A program made the translations under genes and the position numbers. Positions 22,701 to 38,400 of a stretch of 64,000 bases of DNA are shown piece after piece. The notes under the pieces were generated by a model, which was given only the letters and a program-made list of their open reading frames with translations, did no database searches and was not told where the DNA came from. Source of the DNA: Lingula anatina (lineage: Eukaryota; Brachiopoda; Lingulata; Lingulida; Lingulidae); contig NW_019775968.1 in NCBI RefSeq assembly GCF_001039355.2, positions 455,973 through 519,972 of the forward strand. The letters are read 5' to 3'. Position 1 is the stretch's first letter. The number at the start of each line of letters is the position of its first letter.

Positions 22701-25700
22701 CTTGAGGTAGTTCTGCCAGCCTTGGAATGTGCCATCATTTGCTGCCTGATGTATATATTTACAGGAGTCAGTAGCTCTCCCTACTAATCGGGGAAAATTA
22801 ATGTGTATTATCATGTCCATGCAAATATGGCTTGTATTGAGATATCACCTGAGGAGAGGCAACAGAAGCTTAAGGCTGTTACAGGGGAGGGACCATGGGA
22901 CTGGCATTCAGCCATGTTCAAACAAAAATGCACAGTGCAGAATTTGCACAAATTATGAAAGATTTGTGAAAAATTGTATGTCAAATTATCGTTTGCTGTG
23001 TTCAATGAGATTCTTAAATTGCTTGGTTTACATTTGGTAAGGTCTGCCTCAGCACTTGGCGAGAACACTGCTGGTATGGGCCTTGTTGCTGAGTTTTTTG
23101 TTCAGTGAATATGAAGACCTTTTCACTCTGAGACAGTTCAGACCACTTGACTGATCACCCCAAGAAAGAGAGAGATGGATTTATGTCTGTTAGTGTATCT
23201 TTTAGAAATGATATACAGGATTTATGGAGTAGTTTTTCTCAAGGCTTCTGTTATTTAAAGATGGTAGAAATATCAGTATATCATATGGGTTAAAGAAATT
23301 CATTGAGGTTACTTTCTAGGCCTCATTCTCACAGGGATTTTTAAATGTTGAGTGATGGATCTTGTTGCTTTTAGTCAAAATATATCCCTGTCTGTCAGGA
23401 TTAAAAGTTTATTGTGGGATTAAAGATTAAAGAACATTATAAGTTCATTCGTAGGGGGGAAAGAATGCAAGGATTTTGTTAAACTGGTAGAAATTTACCA
23501 TATCAAGTTGCTGGCATGCATGTTGAAATCTGCAGGTGAGGTGAAAGATTTTCGCAAAGCTATAAGATACCAAGATATTTTTGTTTGGCAACAAAAGAAA
23601 TTAGCAGAGAGGTCATGAGTGCTAAAATGTATGGAGTGAGTTCATTTGATGTGTAAGGTGGGTGGAAGGGAAAGATGGGAGATATTTTTTCAAGTTTTGT
23701 CTTTGGTTAGATATTTTATGCCCAATAAAGATGTTCATATTTGTTTATTTCAATTTATAGTTTCTGACTGCAAATTTCCCAAATTTGAGTTGGGATTTTA
23801 TTCAAAAACCATCTGAGGCCCTCATTATTCACCAGCCTCCCCCATTTAAAAATCTTAAAAATGGACTGGTGGTGACAGGTTTGTAAAGAACAGATATTAA
23901 TTTGACAGTAAGGAGTGGATCTTCCAGTGATACTTGATACCCAGTACAATAAGAAGTAACAGCTAATAATGCTGCTTTGGGGAGTGGGAGGGACATCGCA
24001 CAAACTTGCATTCTTTACAGTATGCGGGTGCTAGTCAATTGCAAATGTGTGATTTGAGGACTGAAATAATGGAAGTCCTTGTAGCATAGTTTAAAGTATG
24101 CGTGATGTTTTGAGGCAGCTCTTGAAATTAGATGATTTTTGTACAGGCAATTTGAAAAAAGAACTCCCCCCTCCCTTTTAATTCCCTATCTAATTTTTCC
24201 TTTGTTTTCTATTTTACTCTTCTGATTTCAATTTTTTTCCATGCAGCATTTACGTCAGAATGTACAGCAATTTAAACAGATTTAAAGAAATATTACAGAC
24301 CAATGTAACTCCCTTCCTTCAATATATGAAGTGATTTATCTAAATGTTTGAGTTTCTTAGCAAATGCTGAAATGTCAATGAATCTGTAGTGTCTTTTACA
24401 TTTAATATAAAAAGCTTATCATGCAATTCATCTCCTTTAGCTGCAAGATTAACCTATAACTGTCTGACAGTGTGTACCGGGCTAGCAATATTTCAGTCCT
24501 TTTCATTGGTCTTTTTTAAACAATGTTATTTTAAGTAAGATATTATGCACCCCAGCATCCAAGTATGTAGATAATGGATTTGATAAGCTGGGGAAATCAT
24601 AAATCGGACTCAGTCAGGCGAATTTACCAACTGCAGTTCATGATATATGAACATTCAACTCCATCCTTGATACAACATCTTGATTTGGTTAAGCCCATGT
24701 CAAGGAACAAATAAAAAGCTCTCTGTTTTTTTTTTTTTATATAATGATGCTTTGAGAAAATTGTTGAGTTATGTATATTGACCATTTATAAAAATCTGAT
24801 GTCTAAGGTAGTATCGTAATAATTGCTTAAGGTTTAGCTGATACAATACAGGGCCGTAGCCTGAGCAAAATGCCAGGGGGGGCAGTAAGCGGACACGAGG
24901 GGGCGAAGCCCACGGTGGGGGAGGGTGTGGGAGGTGGATGATTGTCTAGTGGCCATGAGTGCATTTTCTCACAGAATTGATACCAACTTTGCAATTTTTT
25001 TTCCACCTTTGCGATTATTTTTTTTGCACCTCAAATCCCAGGGGGGGCAGCTGCCCCCCCTGCCCCCCCGGAGGCTACAGCCCTGCATAAAGCTATTAAT
25101 ATTAATATTAAGCTTCTCTCATTACATTGGTCATCTTAAAGGCTTATAACATTTACTTTCATGATTGCAGAAAATATATTTTATGGCATGCATAGCTGAG
25201 GTTAACACTGTTTGTATGGCATTTCATTGCTAAAATAGTATCAAGTAGGTTGTATATTTTCATGATGTTTAATTGATAAGCCAAGTTTTATGAATAATAC
25301 AAAGCACATCTGAAAAAAAAAATAGAAGACCAAGGGGTGGTGAAACTTATCTTATTACATTATGGTATTATACATTGTGAAATCATCAATAAATAATCCT
25401 AGTCTAGAAGATTTGAAGTGAGATGAAAAGTATTTAAGAACAATTCCCAAAACTTTATTTTTAACCATTGGTGTCTGACCACTGGCAGTAGTCAGGAGTG
25501 GCACAAACAAAACCACTAAAATACCAAACACTCTTCAGATGTTTTTTTTTTTTTTTTTTTTTTTTTTTGTAATAATTTTCTAACACAATTTTCTTATCTG
25601 TATGGGTTTTGCCTGGTTCAAGTTTGAATGGTTACTACTGATAAAAAAAAGTGCACATATTTTAATTTTTCAGCAATGAAGTAATCTTTTAGTAATTCTG

Positions 25701-27893
25701 TATTTTGTTTTTGCTTCAGGGACCTGAGTGTTAATCAGATCACCAGACTTCCTGACTTTGCTTTCTCTCAGTATAAATTCTTGGAGGAGCTGTAAGTATG
25801 AATACATTTTAAACAGCAAAGTAAAAATGGTCTTAGACCCCATTCCCACAGATTTTAGATCGATCTATCCCTGTAGGGAGTCTCACTAGATTACTGTCAG
25901 CTTAGCCAGCTTAAGTGTCTGTTCTGCCTACTAAAAGTTGTAAGGGGCTAATTAACTGTTGTGCACGCTTGGCTGATTGCAATTTAGCGTGAACCCCGAG
26001 GGAGTTAGGTTGATCCACAAAGTTGGAAAAGCACACTGCGATCCTGAATCAGCGGTTGAACAGTGATGACATGAAGTCTTTTTTCATGAGTTATATGCCA
26101 AAAAGTGGGAAGCGGATATAGCTAATTTACTTAGGCTCCGTTCATATGGAAAATCTATTTTCTAAAAATCTAAAAATCTATTTTTGGTATCTTGTGATCA
26201 CAGTCTGTGCCCTGGATACCCCGCGGCAGAGTAGTATCTCTAAGCTGTGAAGTTCATCAGTTTAGTTGTGACAACTCAAGCATGCAGACCCGTAATATGG
26301 CTAGTGGTAGTGCAAAACAAGTTGGAGTAACTTTCTACTGCGCATGCGTCAAGGTATCAGAATCTCCTCCGAGTGCAGCCGAGAATTAATTACAGCTTTG
26401 GAAGTAACTCGCTCGCGCTGCCAGTAATTACGCTGCGGGGTATCCAGGGCACAGACCGTGATCGCAAGATACCGAAAATAGATTTTTAGAAAATAGATTT
26501 TCCATGTGAACGGAGCCTTAGTCTCATTTAATATTCATGTGACTGGGTCATAACGTTATCAATGGAAATCTCTAGTATTTACGCCGAATAAGGAAACGAA
26601 ACTACTTGCCAGCTGTGGTCTCGCTGTCGTGTGTGTCTGAAAGAAACGAAACAGGCTTGGGTCATAACATCTGTGATTACACGCTCAGATGATAGGATTT
26701 CCTTACACGTTGTTTTATGAAAAGCAGAGTGTATTTCAGGTATTAAAATCCCGAAATTGAAAGATTTGTATAGTTCAGGTGTATGGGAGATAATTCTTTG
26801 TACTGAAGTTGAAAGCAGAAACGATGGTATAATGCACAACAAACCTGCTTTCTTCACCCATCAAGATTTGCGACAAAGAGTTTTATTCAGATTTATGACA
26901 AGAACTTTTAGATCAATGTCACTATTTTAATCCATGTTTTAGCAATTATAGTTATACAGAAAGTTTTGTTTTTATTATGAATTGTGAATACCAATTTTTA
27001 TTAGCTAAGACAGTTTTTGAAATGTTTAAAAGACGGAAATCTTTTTAACTGTGTCCCATAAGCCAAATATGGCTGGGTATTCTTTTAATTAGTAGTTTAT
27101 TTTATGTTTTTTTTTGTATTTTATGGTTTAAGAATATGCGACACTTTAATAAATACAGTAAATAAATATATATATATAAAGTTTAAAATTCAACAGCACA
27201 TTTTTTGCATGTGGGCGATTTCAGTTACAGAAGTTTTAGATCTACTGATACTAAAATCTATTTGAAGAATTCAAGAATATCTTCTACAAGTTATCTTTTT
27301 TTATACTATTGCCAACTAAATTGAAAAAGTAGTGTAATTTAACTTTATTGCCAAATAATGAGACAATTCAAAATCTGAATTGAACATATATTTTTATTTC
27401 CTTGCTGAAAAATAAAACATTCAAATGGTATGTTCTATTAAGAAACCAGGTTTGAAACGTGTGTCTTCTGTCATCTTTGCCAATCACTCTTTTTGTGAGG
27501 CAGGCACTGTCTGAGATTTGTTTGCAAATGCTTCATGCTGAACACTGAAGGCACCTGAACCAACACCCAGCCTTACAATTATTGCATTATGTTTGCATTC
27601 CTATCAGTTGTAGTCTGACACCATATGAACCAACAGTTTGTTATTATTACAACTGGGATGCAAGAATTCTGTGGAGTACTGGGAAGAGAATATAGAACTG
27701 TAGAAACAATTAGTTGTTTAATTAAACTTGATGCAACATGTTTTGTTGTGCTGATTTGGTCTCTTAATTGCTTGATGTTAGGTCTCTTTTTTTGTACAAA
27801 AACTTGGTGTGTATGTGTTTTGTAGATTTTTTTTGGCCAAAATAAACCTTGAAGAGGCCCAGTAGGGCTGAAAAATCTTGAAACGAATTTCAG

Positions 27894-27969
<76 letters not shown>

Positions 27970-30900
27970 TCAGATAAGTTTGGATGTCAGTCTGACAATT
28001 GTGCTTTCAGATCGGGTTCAGTTAGATTACTGTAAATAGGAATTAAGGGGATGGGTTATAGTGGAAATTGTTCTGATACAGATGTTAAGTTGTTGGTGCT
28101 TTATTAACAGCTTGAAAATATCCATTTCTCAAGTTGACAACAACTTTTAATTGTTAGTGTTCATGTGAACATTTTAGTATTGACCTATAGACTGATACTG
28201 GTAAACCCCATGCAGAGTAGCCTCCTATTAAGGGACCATTCAGATCAAGAAGAGCCGAGTGCTAGTAAGGCTGCGACCTAAACATGGCGGACCTACATGA
28301 AAGGAAGACCACATATCCTGTAATGGTCTCTCTGCCTCTCACATGCCTCCCCACGCGTTGTCCTTTGACCGGTTGAATTGAGCCGAGATTTAATTACTGT
28401 GCCCCTGTAGGGACGACATGTGGGGAGGCGTGTGAGAGGCAGAAAGACCATTACAGGATTAGCGGTTTTCCTTTCATGTAGGTCCGCCATATTTAGGTCG
28501 CGACCTTACTAGCACTCAGCTCTTCTCAATCTGAATGGTCCCTTAGTTTACATGGTTATCACCCTTACAAGTATTTTTCAAAAGTTAGTAGTATGCCAGT
28601 TTTATAGATTTTAAGGATCCTGAAAGTATGTTTTTTCCCCCAAGCCTTTTTTAATTGAAATTGGCAAAATTATATTTATATTCAAAACCAGTAGAAATGC
28701 ATACTGTATAATATATAATATACTTATATGGAAATGGGATGGTGAGTTCATTTGGTTTACCTTCAAAGTGCTAGCATTGTATGTTTTCAAACTTAGGTGA
28801 ACCAAAGAATTATCACCTTTATGTTGCTTTCTTTTGACTTAAGGGAATCAAAATGTTTGCATGCCATGGGTTTTAGCAAGGGCATATGCAGTTTGCTTGA
28901 TATTATGATAACATACTGGCCATTTGAACTGATGGGCTGCCATTTATTAAAGAATTGTTCAGCTTTAGAACTTGTGTTGTTATCACATTTTTGCAATTTT
29001 TTCCATTTGGCAAGAATGTGACATTTCTAACAAGATTAAAATCTTATGATGAGAGTCTTTTCAAGCAAATTTAAACCCTAGTCAAATGCCATGGTGCATT
29101 CTTTTTTTTCTGTCTTTGCCAAAACAAAGCAAACAAATAGCTGGGAGTGGTATTTAAATGCAATTTGGACCAAATTAGGAAAGTTGGGTTCATGTGGAAT
29201 GATCGATATTTACTCTCAGCAGATCATTAGTTTGAGAAAACACAAATTTAGTCAAGATAACTATAACACTTTAATTTTATTTACATAATATCAATACTTG
29301 CATATGCATGAGACATTACTATGCAAAGCATTGGCTCAAACATAAAATGTTTTATTAAATGTGATTTTGTTTGATCAAATGTAAAAACATAAATAGCCAA
29401 ATTATCTGCTAATGTAGAATGAATTATCAAGAAGTATACCCGTAGTAATGTTTTTTTTTCTTAATTCTCATTTCAGTCGATTGGATGGCAACTGTTTGTC
29501 TTGGTTGCCAGCTCAGGCTTTTACTGGGATACTGCACCTGAAAACTCTGTAAGTTTCATGTAAGATAATTTTTAATATTTTGCAGAATTTGATAAATTGT
29601 TGTAGGATTAAAATTCATCATCATCTTAATTACTGTTTCCCCTTCTCCTGATCATGAATGAGGGAGGGGGATACATTTGATGGTAAAATTACTTAATATA
29701 CAGGTGGGATTGTCACTAGACAGTTATCTAATCTTATATCTTATGTTAATATTTATGATAATAGCTATTAGATAAAGATAATATATAATATTGAATTTTG
29801 TCCAGGCATCTTCAAGGCAACCAGTTCACTGATGTCCCTAGCAAAGCTTTGGAAAGCCTGTACTTTTTACAACAACTGTAAGTACTTTACTTTTGGTAAC
29901 AGAATAAGGATCAAAAAGAGCTTTGATTTATATTACATTTATAGAAGGGCATGCTGTTGTGATTTAAAAGAACAGGATTTTCTGAATGATAACAGATGCT
30001 GAAAAATAATTCAAAATTAAAATAAATTGATCAGATTACAAGGTCATGATACTTACACTGTGAACGTGTATGTTTTTGACACAAAGACAACTGTAATTGA
30101 GAAGGTTATCTTGTAAATGATTTAAGGTCAGGAACTGTTGTTGATTCAGATGTGAGAAAATAGTAAGTTTCCTTTTTTGATACAGCTTTAGGCTGGCATC
30201 ATGTATTTCATCTGATGTTCCCACAAAACAAGTGGTCATGTAATTACCCTCTGAGATAAATATATGTAGCTTCTTGATTCAAGTATGGCTATGTGAAAGA
30301 CCAAAAGGAAATACTCCCAGAATTATAACCTGCACTGTATTTACAGTTTTTTTGTTTTTGTTCTTTGGCAAAACAAGAATAAAGTGCAGTTTTTTCCATA
30401 TCAAAACCACTTTTCTTATGCCCGCAGCCAGTAAATTTAGTTTGGACCAGTAGATTTTTCAGAATGTGTGAATTTAGTGGTCCCACATGGGCATTAGATT
30501 TTTTCTATATGTTTTCAAAAGAGCTTTCAATTTGATTAAGTTAAAGTTAAAGCCAAAGACTACATAACGATTATGACATAACTTCATTATGTCATTACAC
30601 CCACCTAACTGTGACACTGACAAGGTGCATTTTTCCTATGTTATTTATTTTCTTTAGAATGGTTTTATATTATAAGTTATTACATTTTAGATACAGACAC
30701 TGTATGTGTCTATATATGCTCTGATCACTGCCTCTGTTTGTGTATTCGCCATTACCAGATGTATAGTTGCCATAAAAAAAATCAGTCTGTATAAGTACCA
30801 AACTATATTTTCTTTTGCTTTTGATTAACTGAGTAGTTTTGGTTTTTTAAAGTAAAAGCAAACAGCATGATTGGGTTTTTTTTTATAATGATTTTTTTTT

Positions 30901-33900
30901 TATTTGGTAAATATTGTTGCAGTGTCTTTTAAAATTTGGTGTGTGTATATTTGTTGACTTTGCTGTCTAGTTACTGTGCCTATTTTCACCTTCCCGGCGC
31001 CATGATATTAATAAGGTTTGGAAAATGTGTAGAATTCTTTAAATGTTGTCTCAAGGAACTACAATAGTGCACAGCACGGATTTTTGTTAGGGATATATCA
31101 ATTTATAATGAATGGTTAAAACATTTGTTAAAAGCTTAGTAACTGTTTAAGGTCTGATTTTGGACATAAATTTTCTTTTTTACAAAAATAATGATAAGCA
31201 TAGATGATATGATATATAGATGCATTGATTGTTAATAGTTCAGATGAGGCTGACTCATTCCATTTCTGTATCTGCAAGCCAATAATTTTTCTTATTTCAG
31301 ACATTTGGATGCCAACCAAATTCTCACTGTTCCTGCAGACGCCTTCTATAACATGCCATACCTAAAGCAGTTGTGGTTGGATGCTAATGAATTGACAGCT
31401 GTCCCTAGAGAGGCACTCAGCAGACTTCCAGCTCTGGAGGCACTGTGAGTTCCAAACAATAACCAAATGGACAAAGTTAATGTTAATTGCAGAAATTTAG
31501 ACTATTGGTAGTACATCATTTCAATATTTTTGTTTTTCAGCTTTTTCTTATTTTCAAGTTTCTTTTCAATGGCAATTAGGAGAAAATCTTAGTCACAAAA
31601 TAATTACATTAATTGTTTATTTGTTTAATTTTTTCTTTGTAGACAACTTTTATTATAGGTTATATATGAAATTTTAGATAGCACGATTTGCATTTTAATT
31701 GTACTTTTTGCATATTCATCCACCTTGGTATAATATTTTGTAAAAGAAGAAAAAGAGAAAGGAAGAAAAGGAAAGAAATTCCATCTTGGCCATCAAGTTG
31801 TTAGTTGTAGGCCTGCAGGCCTAAAAGGCAGTACTGAAGACAGGCCGTGACAAGGGGTTGGACACATTAGTTTTCATCTAGGCTATAACTTGTCAGTCTT
31901 GGTAACATTTCTAAGGCTTGGGAGTTTCGGAAGGAAATCCATGTCATCCACTGCCTTCCAGTATGAACAACCAGTCACACATATTTAGTGACTTTACTTA
32001 GGAAAAAAACATGAAACAGCTACTCTTGTAGATCACAGCATCATCAAGCATTCGGCCTGAAATTTGAAACATAGCTGTTTCCTAAAAATTATTATCACTA
32101 AAACATTACTAAATAGAAATCCTTAGAACCACAAGCAGTCTACTAGATAAATTCCCATACTCCAAGAAGAAATTGTCTGTCTCTCATTTTATTTATAAAA
32201 TTGGAAGTAAATATTATATTGCACCGAATAAAACATTTTTGTAATTTTCTTATGTGAAGTTGTGGGTAAAGGTACACCTTACCTCACACCTTTATGGAAG
32301 AATTACAAATGATTTAAACATGGTGATGCATAGAATCATCTTCTAGTAAATGTTATACTGAGGAAAACAGCTGTTCTGACTAAAGACAAGTTTTAACCAA
32401 GATAATGTTACTTTAGCAAAATTTATTGGGTGATTATGCAGACATTTTACATTAATTTATCTGGCACCAAACCAGATTCTTAAAAAAATTATCATTTGTA
32501 GTCATTGGCAGATTTGTTTTTAGACTTATATCTACTATAGAAAAATGATTTTTACTTGTAAAAAAGCTCCAAGAAGCTGATCCCTTTTAAAGATTGATGA
32601 AGAGAATAAGATTAGATAAAAACGTATTTATTGTACTTGAAAAGAAACCTACGGACTATTACAAAGGGGCATCAAGTGCCAATAAGCAATCATGGAAATT
32701 TTCCAGCAAAGATTTTGGCCTATTGAAAGGTCAGAATGGACATATTTTATATTTGTTCAGTTCTATTATTAGAAATTTGGTGAGGAATAGAAGGGGTAGA
32801 TGGAATTTTCTGCTGCATTCTGACTTCCTGTTCACTTCTCTGATAAGGAAAAACATGCTAGATGATATAATTAATGTTATTCAATGTTCTGAAGTGTTAA
32901 TCATATTTATATTAATACCAACCTTAATGTGACATCTGTCTGGTTTCAGGACATTAGCTGTTAACAATATCACTCAGGTAGAGGCTCACTCTTTTGCCAA
33001 TAACAGGAAACTGGTTGTATTGTAAGTGTTAATTAGCTGCCTGCCTATTTACGTAGTTTCATGAAGTGTCATTAATTAGTACATATACATTTGATTTTTT
33101 TGTAATTTATACAGCATGTGATGTAGCAGAATTACTTTTAACAGTATGGATATGATTGTTGGAACTCCTTCCATGCTTTTTACATGAAGGCGCTTATCAC
33201 ACTCATGCTTTTCATTATCCATATTCAAACTTGAAACATTGATTCTGATGTTGAAGTCTGGAAAATAAAAGCTTTTGAGTAAAATATGTATGAAACTTTC
33301 ATAAAACACTGGTTGAAAAACATGTCAATTAGCATTCAATTAATAGATTTGTTGATTTAAAAAAGTAGCAGTTTTTTTTAGTCAATATGAAGATTGATTA
33401 ACTAATTTTTTTCCAGTGACTGTTAATTATAGGATTTATATCCATGCAAAATATACTTAAAACACCTTATATTACATCCGATACTTACTAAGTTCATAGA
33501 TGTACACTTCTGTGCTAAGTTGCAGTCTGTGGTCAAGAGATGTTCATCAGAAGTAGCCTTGGCATATTATTGCAACCATAATTCAACAGAAAGGACATTT
33601 AATCTGATATTTCAGATTGCTGCACACAAATAACATAGGTATAATAGATGAAAAGGCATTTGGAGGATTAGCAGATTTGAAAACGCTGTAAGTGTGTGAA
33701 CGTCATTAATCATCCCACTTTTATGTGCAGCCATAGTAGTGGCTGCACATATAACAGTTGCCATTTTGATGGAGATTTTAAAAAAATTTTCCCTGCTTTG
33801 AAACCTTGCTTTTGAGATATTAGGGGGAAAGGGACATTTCCTTTTGCCTAAAATAGGCTGGGGTCATCTGTGTTACTGATATACTATGTTTGAAAAACAA

Positions 33901-35375
33901 CACTGGTTAGCAAAAATGTAATTTTTAGCAAGTATCAATCTGTGTTGAAGTCTTTTTCTGTGTTAGAAACTTCAGTGTTTTACAGGACTGTTGTTTAAAC
34001 TGAAAAATGTTGTTATCCATTTTTGATGTAGGTAATATACTGGGCTGTGCATTTGTCAGCTAAATTCAGCTGGTTTTTGCACAGCATGGAATTAATCATT
34101 AAGTCACATTTATCAAACTAAAAAAGTTAACATTTATACCTTGAAAAAGAAAGTTAACATTTATACCTTGAAACAATTCTTAAAATTTGGATGTTTTTTT
34201 TTTTTTTTTGAGGGGGGAGGGGTTAACATTTTAATTTTGAAGGCTTTACTGTTGATATCTTGTATACTCTGCAGGGAGCTGCAGAACAATAAGTTGAAGA
34301 GTGTCCCCATGGCCTTGAGGGATCTGCCACAGTTGACAGAACTGTAAGTAAATCTGTGAAAGAGCTTTAGATTTGTGAATCACATTATGCAGTAATTCAT
34401 ATATCAAAGAAAAACTTTTGAAAAAAATTTGAATACATTACTAAGAGAAATGATTGAGTCTGTGAGTATTAATTTTATAATTTTAAAGAAACCTTGGATT
34501 TTTTACTTTTAATTACTGTTTATTACAATTAAGTTAGTTTAGCTCTTATTTATATAAAATATATCTTAACCATTTTTATCTATAAACTTCTTTGTATTTT
34601 ATGTTGTACAGTCTATTGAACATTTTATGGATTTTAGACTTGAAATAAATATATTATTATTATTATTATTAATCACATTGTAAACATAACATGTGTACGG
34701 TGTGTATGTACTTTTTAGCCACACCTTCCTGTGTTTGAAAGTGGTATATCTAATATAACCAGGAAATTAAAAAAGAAAGCAAGATTAGTGCATGATAATT
34801 TTTCTAGAGATCTTAGTGGGAACAAAATCAACCATATTCCTGATGGAGCTTTTACATCAAATAAGGAGTTGAAGCTGATCCACCTGTCTGGCAACCCTAT
34901 TCTTTCTCTAGGAACATTTGCATTTACTCAGCTGCCATATTTGGAAAAACTGTACGTATACAATTGCTCATGTTATGCCATTGACAAAAATGAAAAAATT
35001 TAATAAGTTTAAAAGTTTACTCTTGAATAATATTTTTAATAAATCAAATAAATGTTATACTTATTAGTACATTTATTTTCCATCGCAATCTCAAAATATT
35101 TAAAATTAAAACTGTTGTGAAGGGAACTTTCTCCTTCACCTGTTTTGACAATTTTACACAATAAACTTCTTAAATCTTTGAAAAAAAATTGGGTGCAATT
35201 CTCAAGACTTTCAATTTAATTACAGAGTAATTGCCCATATTAAAGAACAGAAGGAGTTTCCATCTTTACAAGGCACTGGGAAGATCAATACCTTGAAGCT
35301 CAGTGGAGGAAGAATTGACAAGGTTCCTGAAAACCTTTGTGATTTGATTCCTGGCCTGACATCTCTGTAAGTATG

Positions 35376-35427
<52 letters not shown>

Positions 35428-38400
35428 ACGTTTAACAGTGCACTAATTGAACTACATTTTCTTCATGATAGACGTACATAACAACAAATAATTGACAAAC
35501 TGTAATTTCAGTATCTAAGCACCTATGACTTTTAGAATTGGACATCTATTATTCTCAAACAGATGTGAATCTAATGAAAATGCAAGTTTGATGATCATCT
35601 TTCTTCCAGAGATCTGCATTCAAACAAGATCAAAAATTTACCAGACCTCTCCAGTTGTACAAAACTGAAGATTCTGTGAGTAATGTGTTACAGCCGACCA
35701 AAGTTAAAAGATTGGCATTTTTGCCAATATGGTTTGTTAATCAGTACATGTAGGTTGACAATTAGAAACAGCAAAATTCATCAAAAATAAGTTAGTTTCA
35801 TATTCCGGTTTAGGTGTTTTACAAGTATTTATGATTAAAGTAAGATGTTTAATGATTGAATTGTTTTCCAAAGACAAGTAGATTTATTAGATATATTTTA
35901 TTTCCAGGAACTTTGCTGAAAATGAAATAAGCAGTTTGGAAAGCACACCCTTCAGGAATCTGCATAAGTTGACAGACCTTAACATCTCAAACAATTTACT
36001 CACAGAGCTACAGTTTGACGCTTTTCATGGACTACAGAGCCTGCTGTATTTGTAAGTAACATCTTAGCAAGTATAATCTGTGTACTGAGTCTGTAAGTGT
36101 TGGTGAAGTTGTAATTTTTTTTCTTGTAGAGCACAATATTTGTTTTAAAAAGCTCAGGATTTTTTGTTTTTGATAATTAATCAGTAATCCTGAACTACTG
36201 AATTATGATCATACTCGGAGAAAAGTGAACCTTTTGAATTAAAAAAAGATTATTTGAACCCATGAAATGGTTATTTTTTCTTTAAGGGAATTACAAAACA
36301 ACCAGCTGAGCAATATTGACAGAGATGCCTTTGGCAGTCTGACTTCTCTACAGGATCTGTATGTATCTTAGCATTCATGAACATTTTTTGAATATGGCTT
36401 ATACATTATGTATTATCTGAAACTAACATGACTACTATGAAGATGTTAAACGTAGATTGTACTCCTACAGTTCATGATATAGCTATATTGGTATGTGAAA
36501 GAAGGCAGAATAATTTTTATAAAAATTAATTCTATTTTTTATTTTATATGAGCATGCCATTTATTGTGAGGAATGTCTATCATTCCCATCTGAAATAGTT
36601 GATAAATGTTAGTGTTATTCTTATTAACACATCCACACATGATGAATGTCATTCTGTTAATTCAGAAACCTAGCAAACAACCACATCCCCTCCCTCCCTA
36701 CCAAGGGCTTAGTCAATCTTAGAAGTCTGAAGATAGACCAGAACTATGAGATGCGAGCATTTCCTTCAGTTGTGCAGTTCCCAGTTATTCAAAGTGTTCA
36801 AACTTCCTACACTTACCACTGCTGCCATTTCATGAATGAGGTGAGGTGGAATGTTTAATAAATAGATAAATTGTTTTAACATTCAATTTCCATGTTGACT
36901 GTTATTCATTAAGTACATAAAAATATTATCTGGCATTTGAATGTACTTTGTTGAGGTTTCTCCTCATGTTGCACCAGCACTACAGTGAATAGAGCCACCG
37001 GTATAGTACGAGAAATTCAAGAATGTATGTCTTTGACCATGTATTGATACGTATTTATTTACTTTTAAGGTATTATATAGATTTTGCACATTATGTTTTC
37101 TAGGGGAAATTCCTGGTGTCATCAGATTTGTACGTACCAGTGACTATGAACTGGACAGACTTGTCTGGTATGTCAGAACAGTGACCTCTTACATGGATTT
37201 ATTAATGAAACATGATTCATGGCATTATATCTGTAAACTGTTTGGAAGAAAAAATTGGCTTATGAATGGTCTTGAGTTGCATTTGAACAGTGATACCAAA
37301 AAGGAGAGATATGGCTTATTAGACCAAAATATCCCATGACACTTGCTGACAGTGTGTACAGGTTTTGGATGTGTCACATAGAGCTATGATTTAGGTGGTA
37401 GAGTTTTTTCTTAGATCGCAGAACAAGATAAGTGTTTGAAACTTAGAAAAATAAATCAGATTGCTGTAATTTCCATGAGCCTAAGAAAAATAAAATAAAT
37501 TGCTTAAAACACTTCCTTCAGTATCTTTCTTTTATCTTTTATACTTTATATTTTAAACTTTTTATACAGATTTTCCATCTAATCCAATGTACTCGGGTGA
37601 GGCACGGGACAGAGACAGGAGATCACTTGCTATAAGCAGGAAAGTACCAGTCCAGTGCACACCTGAACCAGGTAAGGCAAATTCATTTGACACTTGAAGA
37701 AAAGTTAGATTGCTTCTTCAAAAGACGTCATCACTCACAGGTAGGTGTATTGCAACCAATGCCCCACAGTGTTAAAAAATACTGCTTTTTTAATGTGTTA
37801 AATTAGTCCTTGCACTATACACCCATGTCACACAGTTTCCCCCTTCAAGTTAAATAGAATAAATATGATTATTCATATAGATCATGTTGATTACTAACTG
37901 ACCAATGTTGACTGGATATCTTCAGGTCCCCTGATGCCTTGTAACAATTTAATTGAGTGGTGGTCCCTGAGGGTTGGTGTGTGGCTGATTTTCCTGGTTG
38001 GAGCTGTGGGCTGTGCTTGTATTATCCTGGTCACCGTGGCCCAGAAGAGAAAGGTGGACACAAACAAGTTCTTGGTGTGTAATTTAGCTTGCGGTAACCT
38101 GTGTGTGGCTGTTTATCTGGGATTGTTGACCTCTGTGGATGCAAGCACAATAGGTAGATATATAGAGCTGAATATCTTGTATCTAAAGCTATTTCAGGCA
38201 GAACTGTGAAAATTGTCTGTGATATTAAGAAAAATTGAGTTGATCAATTTTAATATCCAATTTTTTTTGAAGGGGGGGTACTGAGAGTTTTCTGTCTGAA
38301 AATGATCACGTGTGAGTTGAATACTCTGGCAATGATGAAATGGTCAAATTTATATTGTGTTTCAAGATTTAATATGTTTTCAGTAGTGGTAAAATGCATT

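Larger units (their letters stand above)
14450..25719 (+). other. LGR intron 1, mostly without recognisable coding sequence
   Basis: This is the bulk of the ~11.8 kb first intron. It holds the 2 x 1707-bp duplication (14709-18123), simple AT-rich sequence, a CAA-rich tract near 20637-20690, a TIR element at 24849-25085 and a T30-type run near 25540-25569. The overlapping frames at 18797-19019 on both strands and those near 20581, 21384, 22801 and 23755 show no domain or splice pattern and are not called as genes. Confidence 0.7.

Noticed and set aside
32594-32932. 112-codon plus-strand frame before the LGR exon at 32950
   Set aside because: No recognisable domain; it lies within an intron whose flanking exons join perfectly in frame without it.
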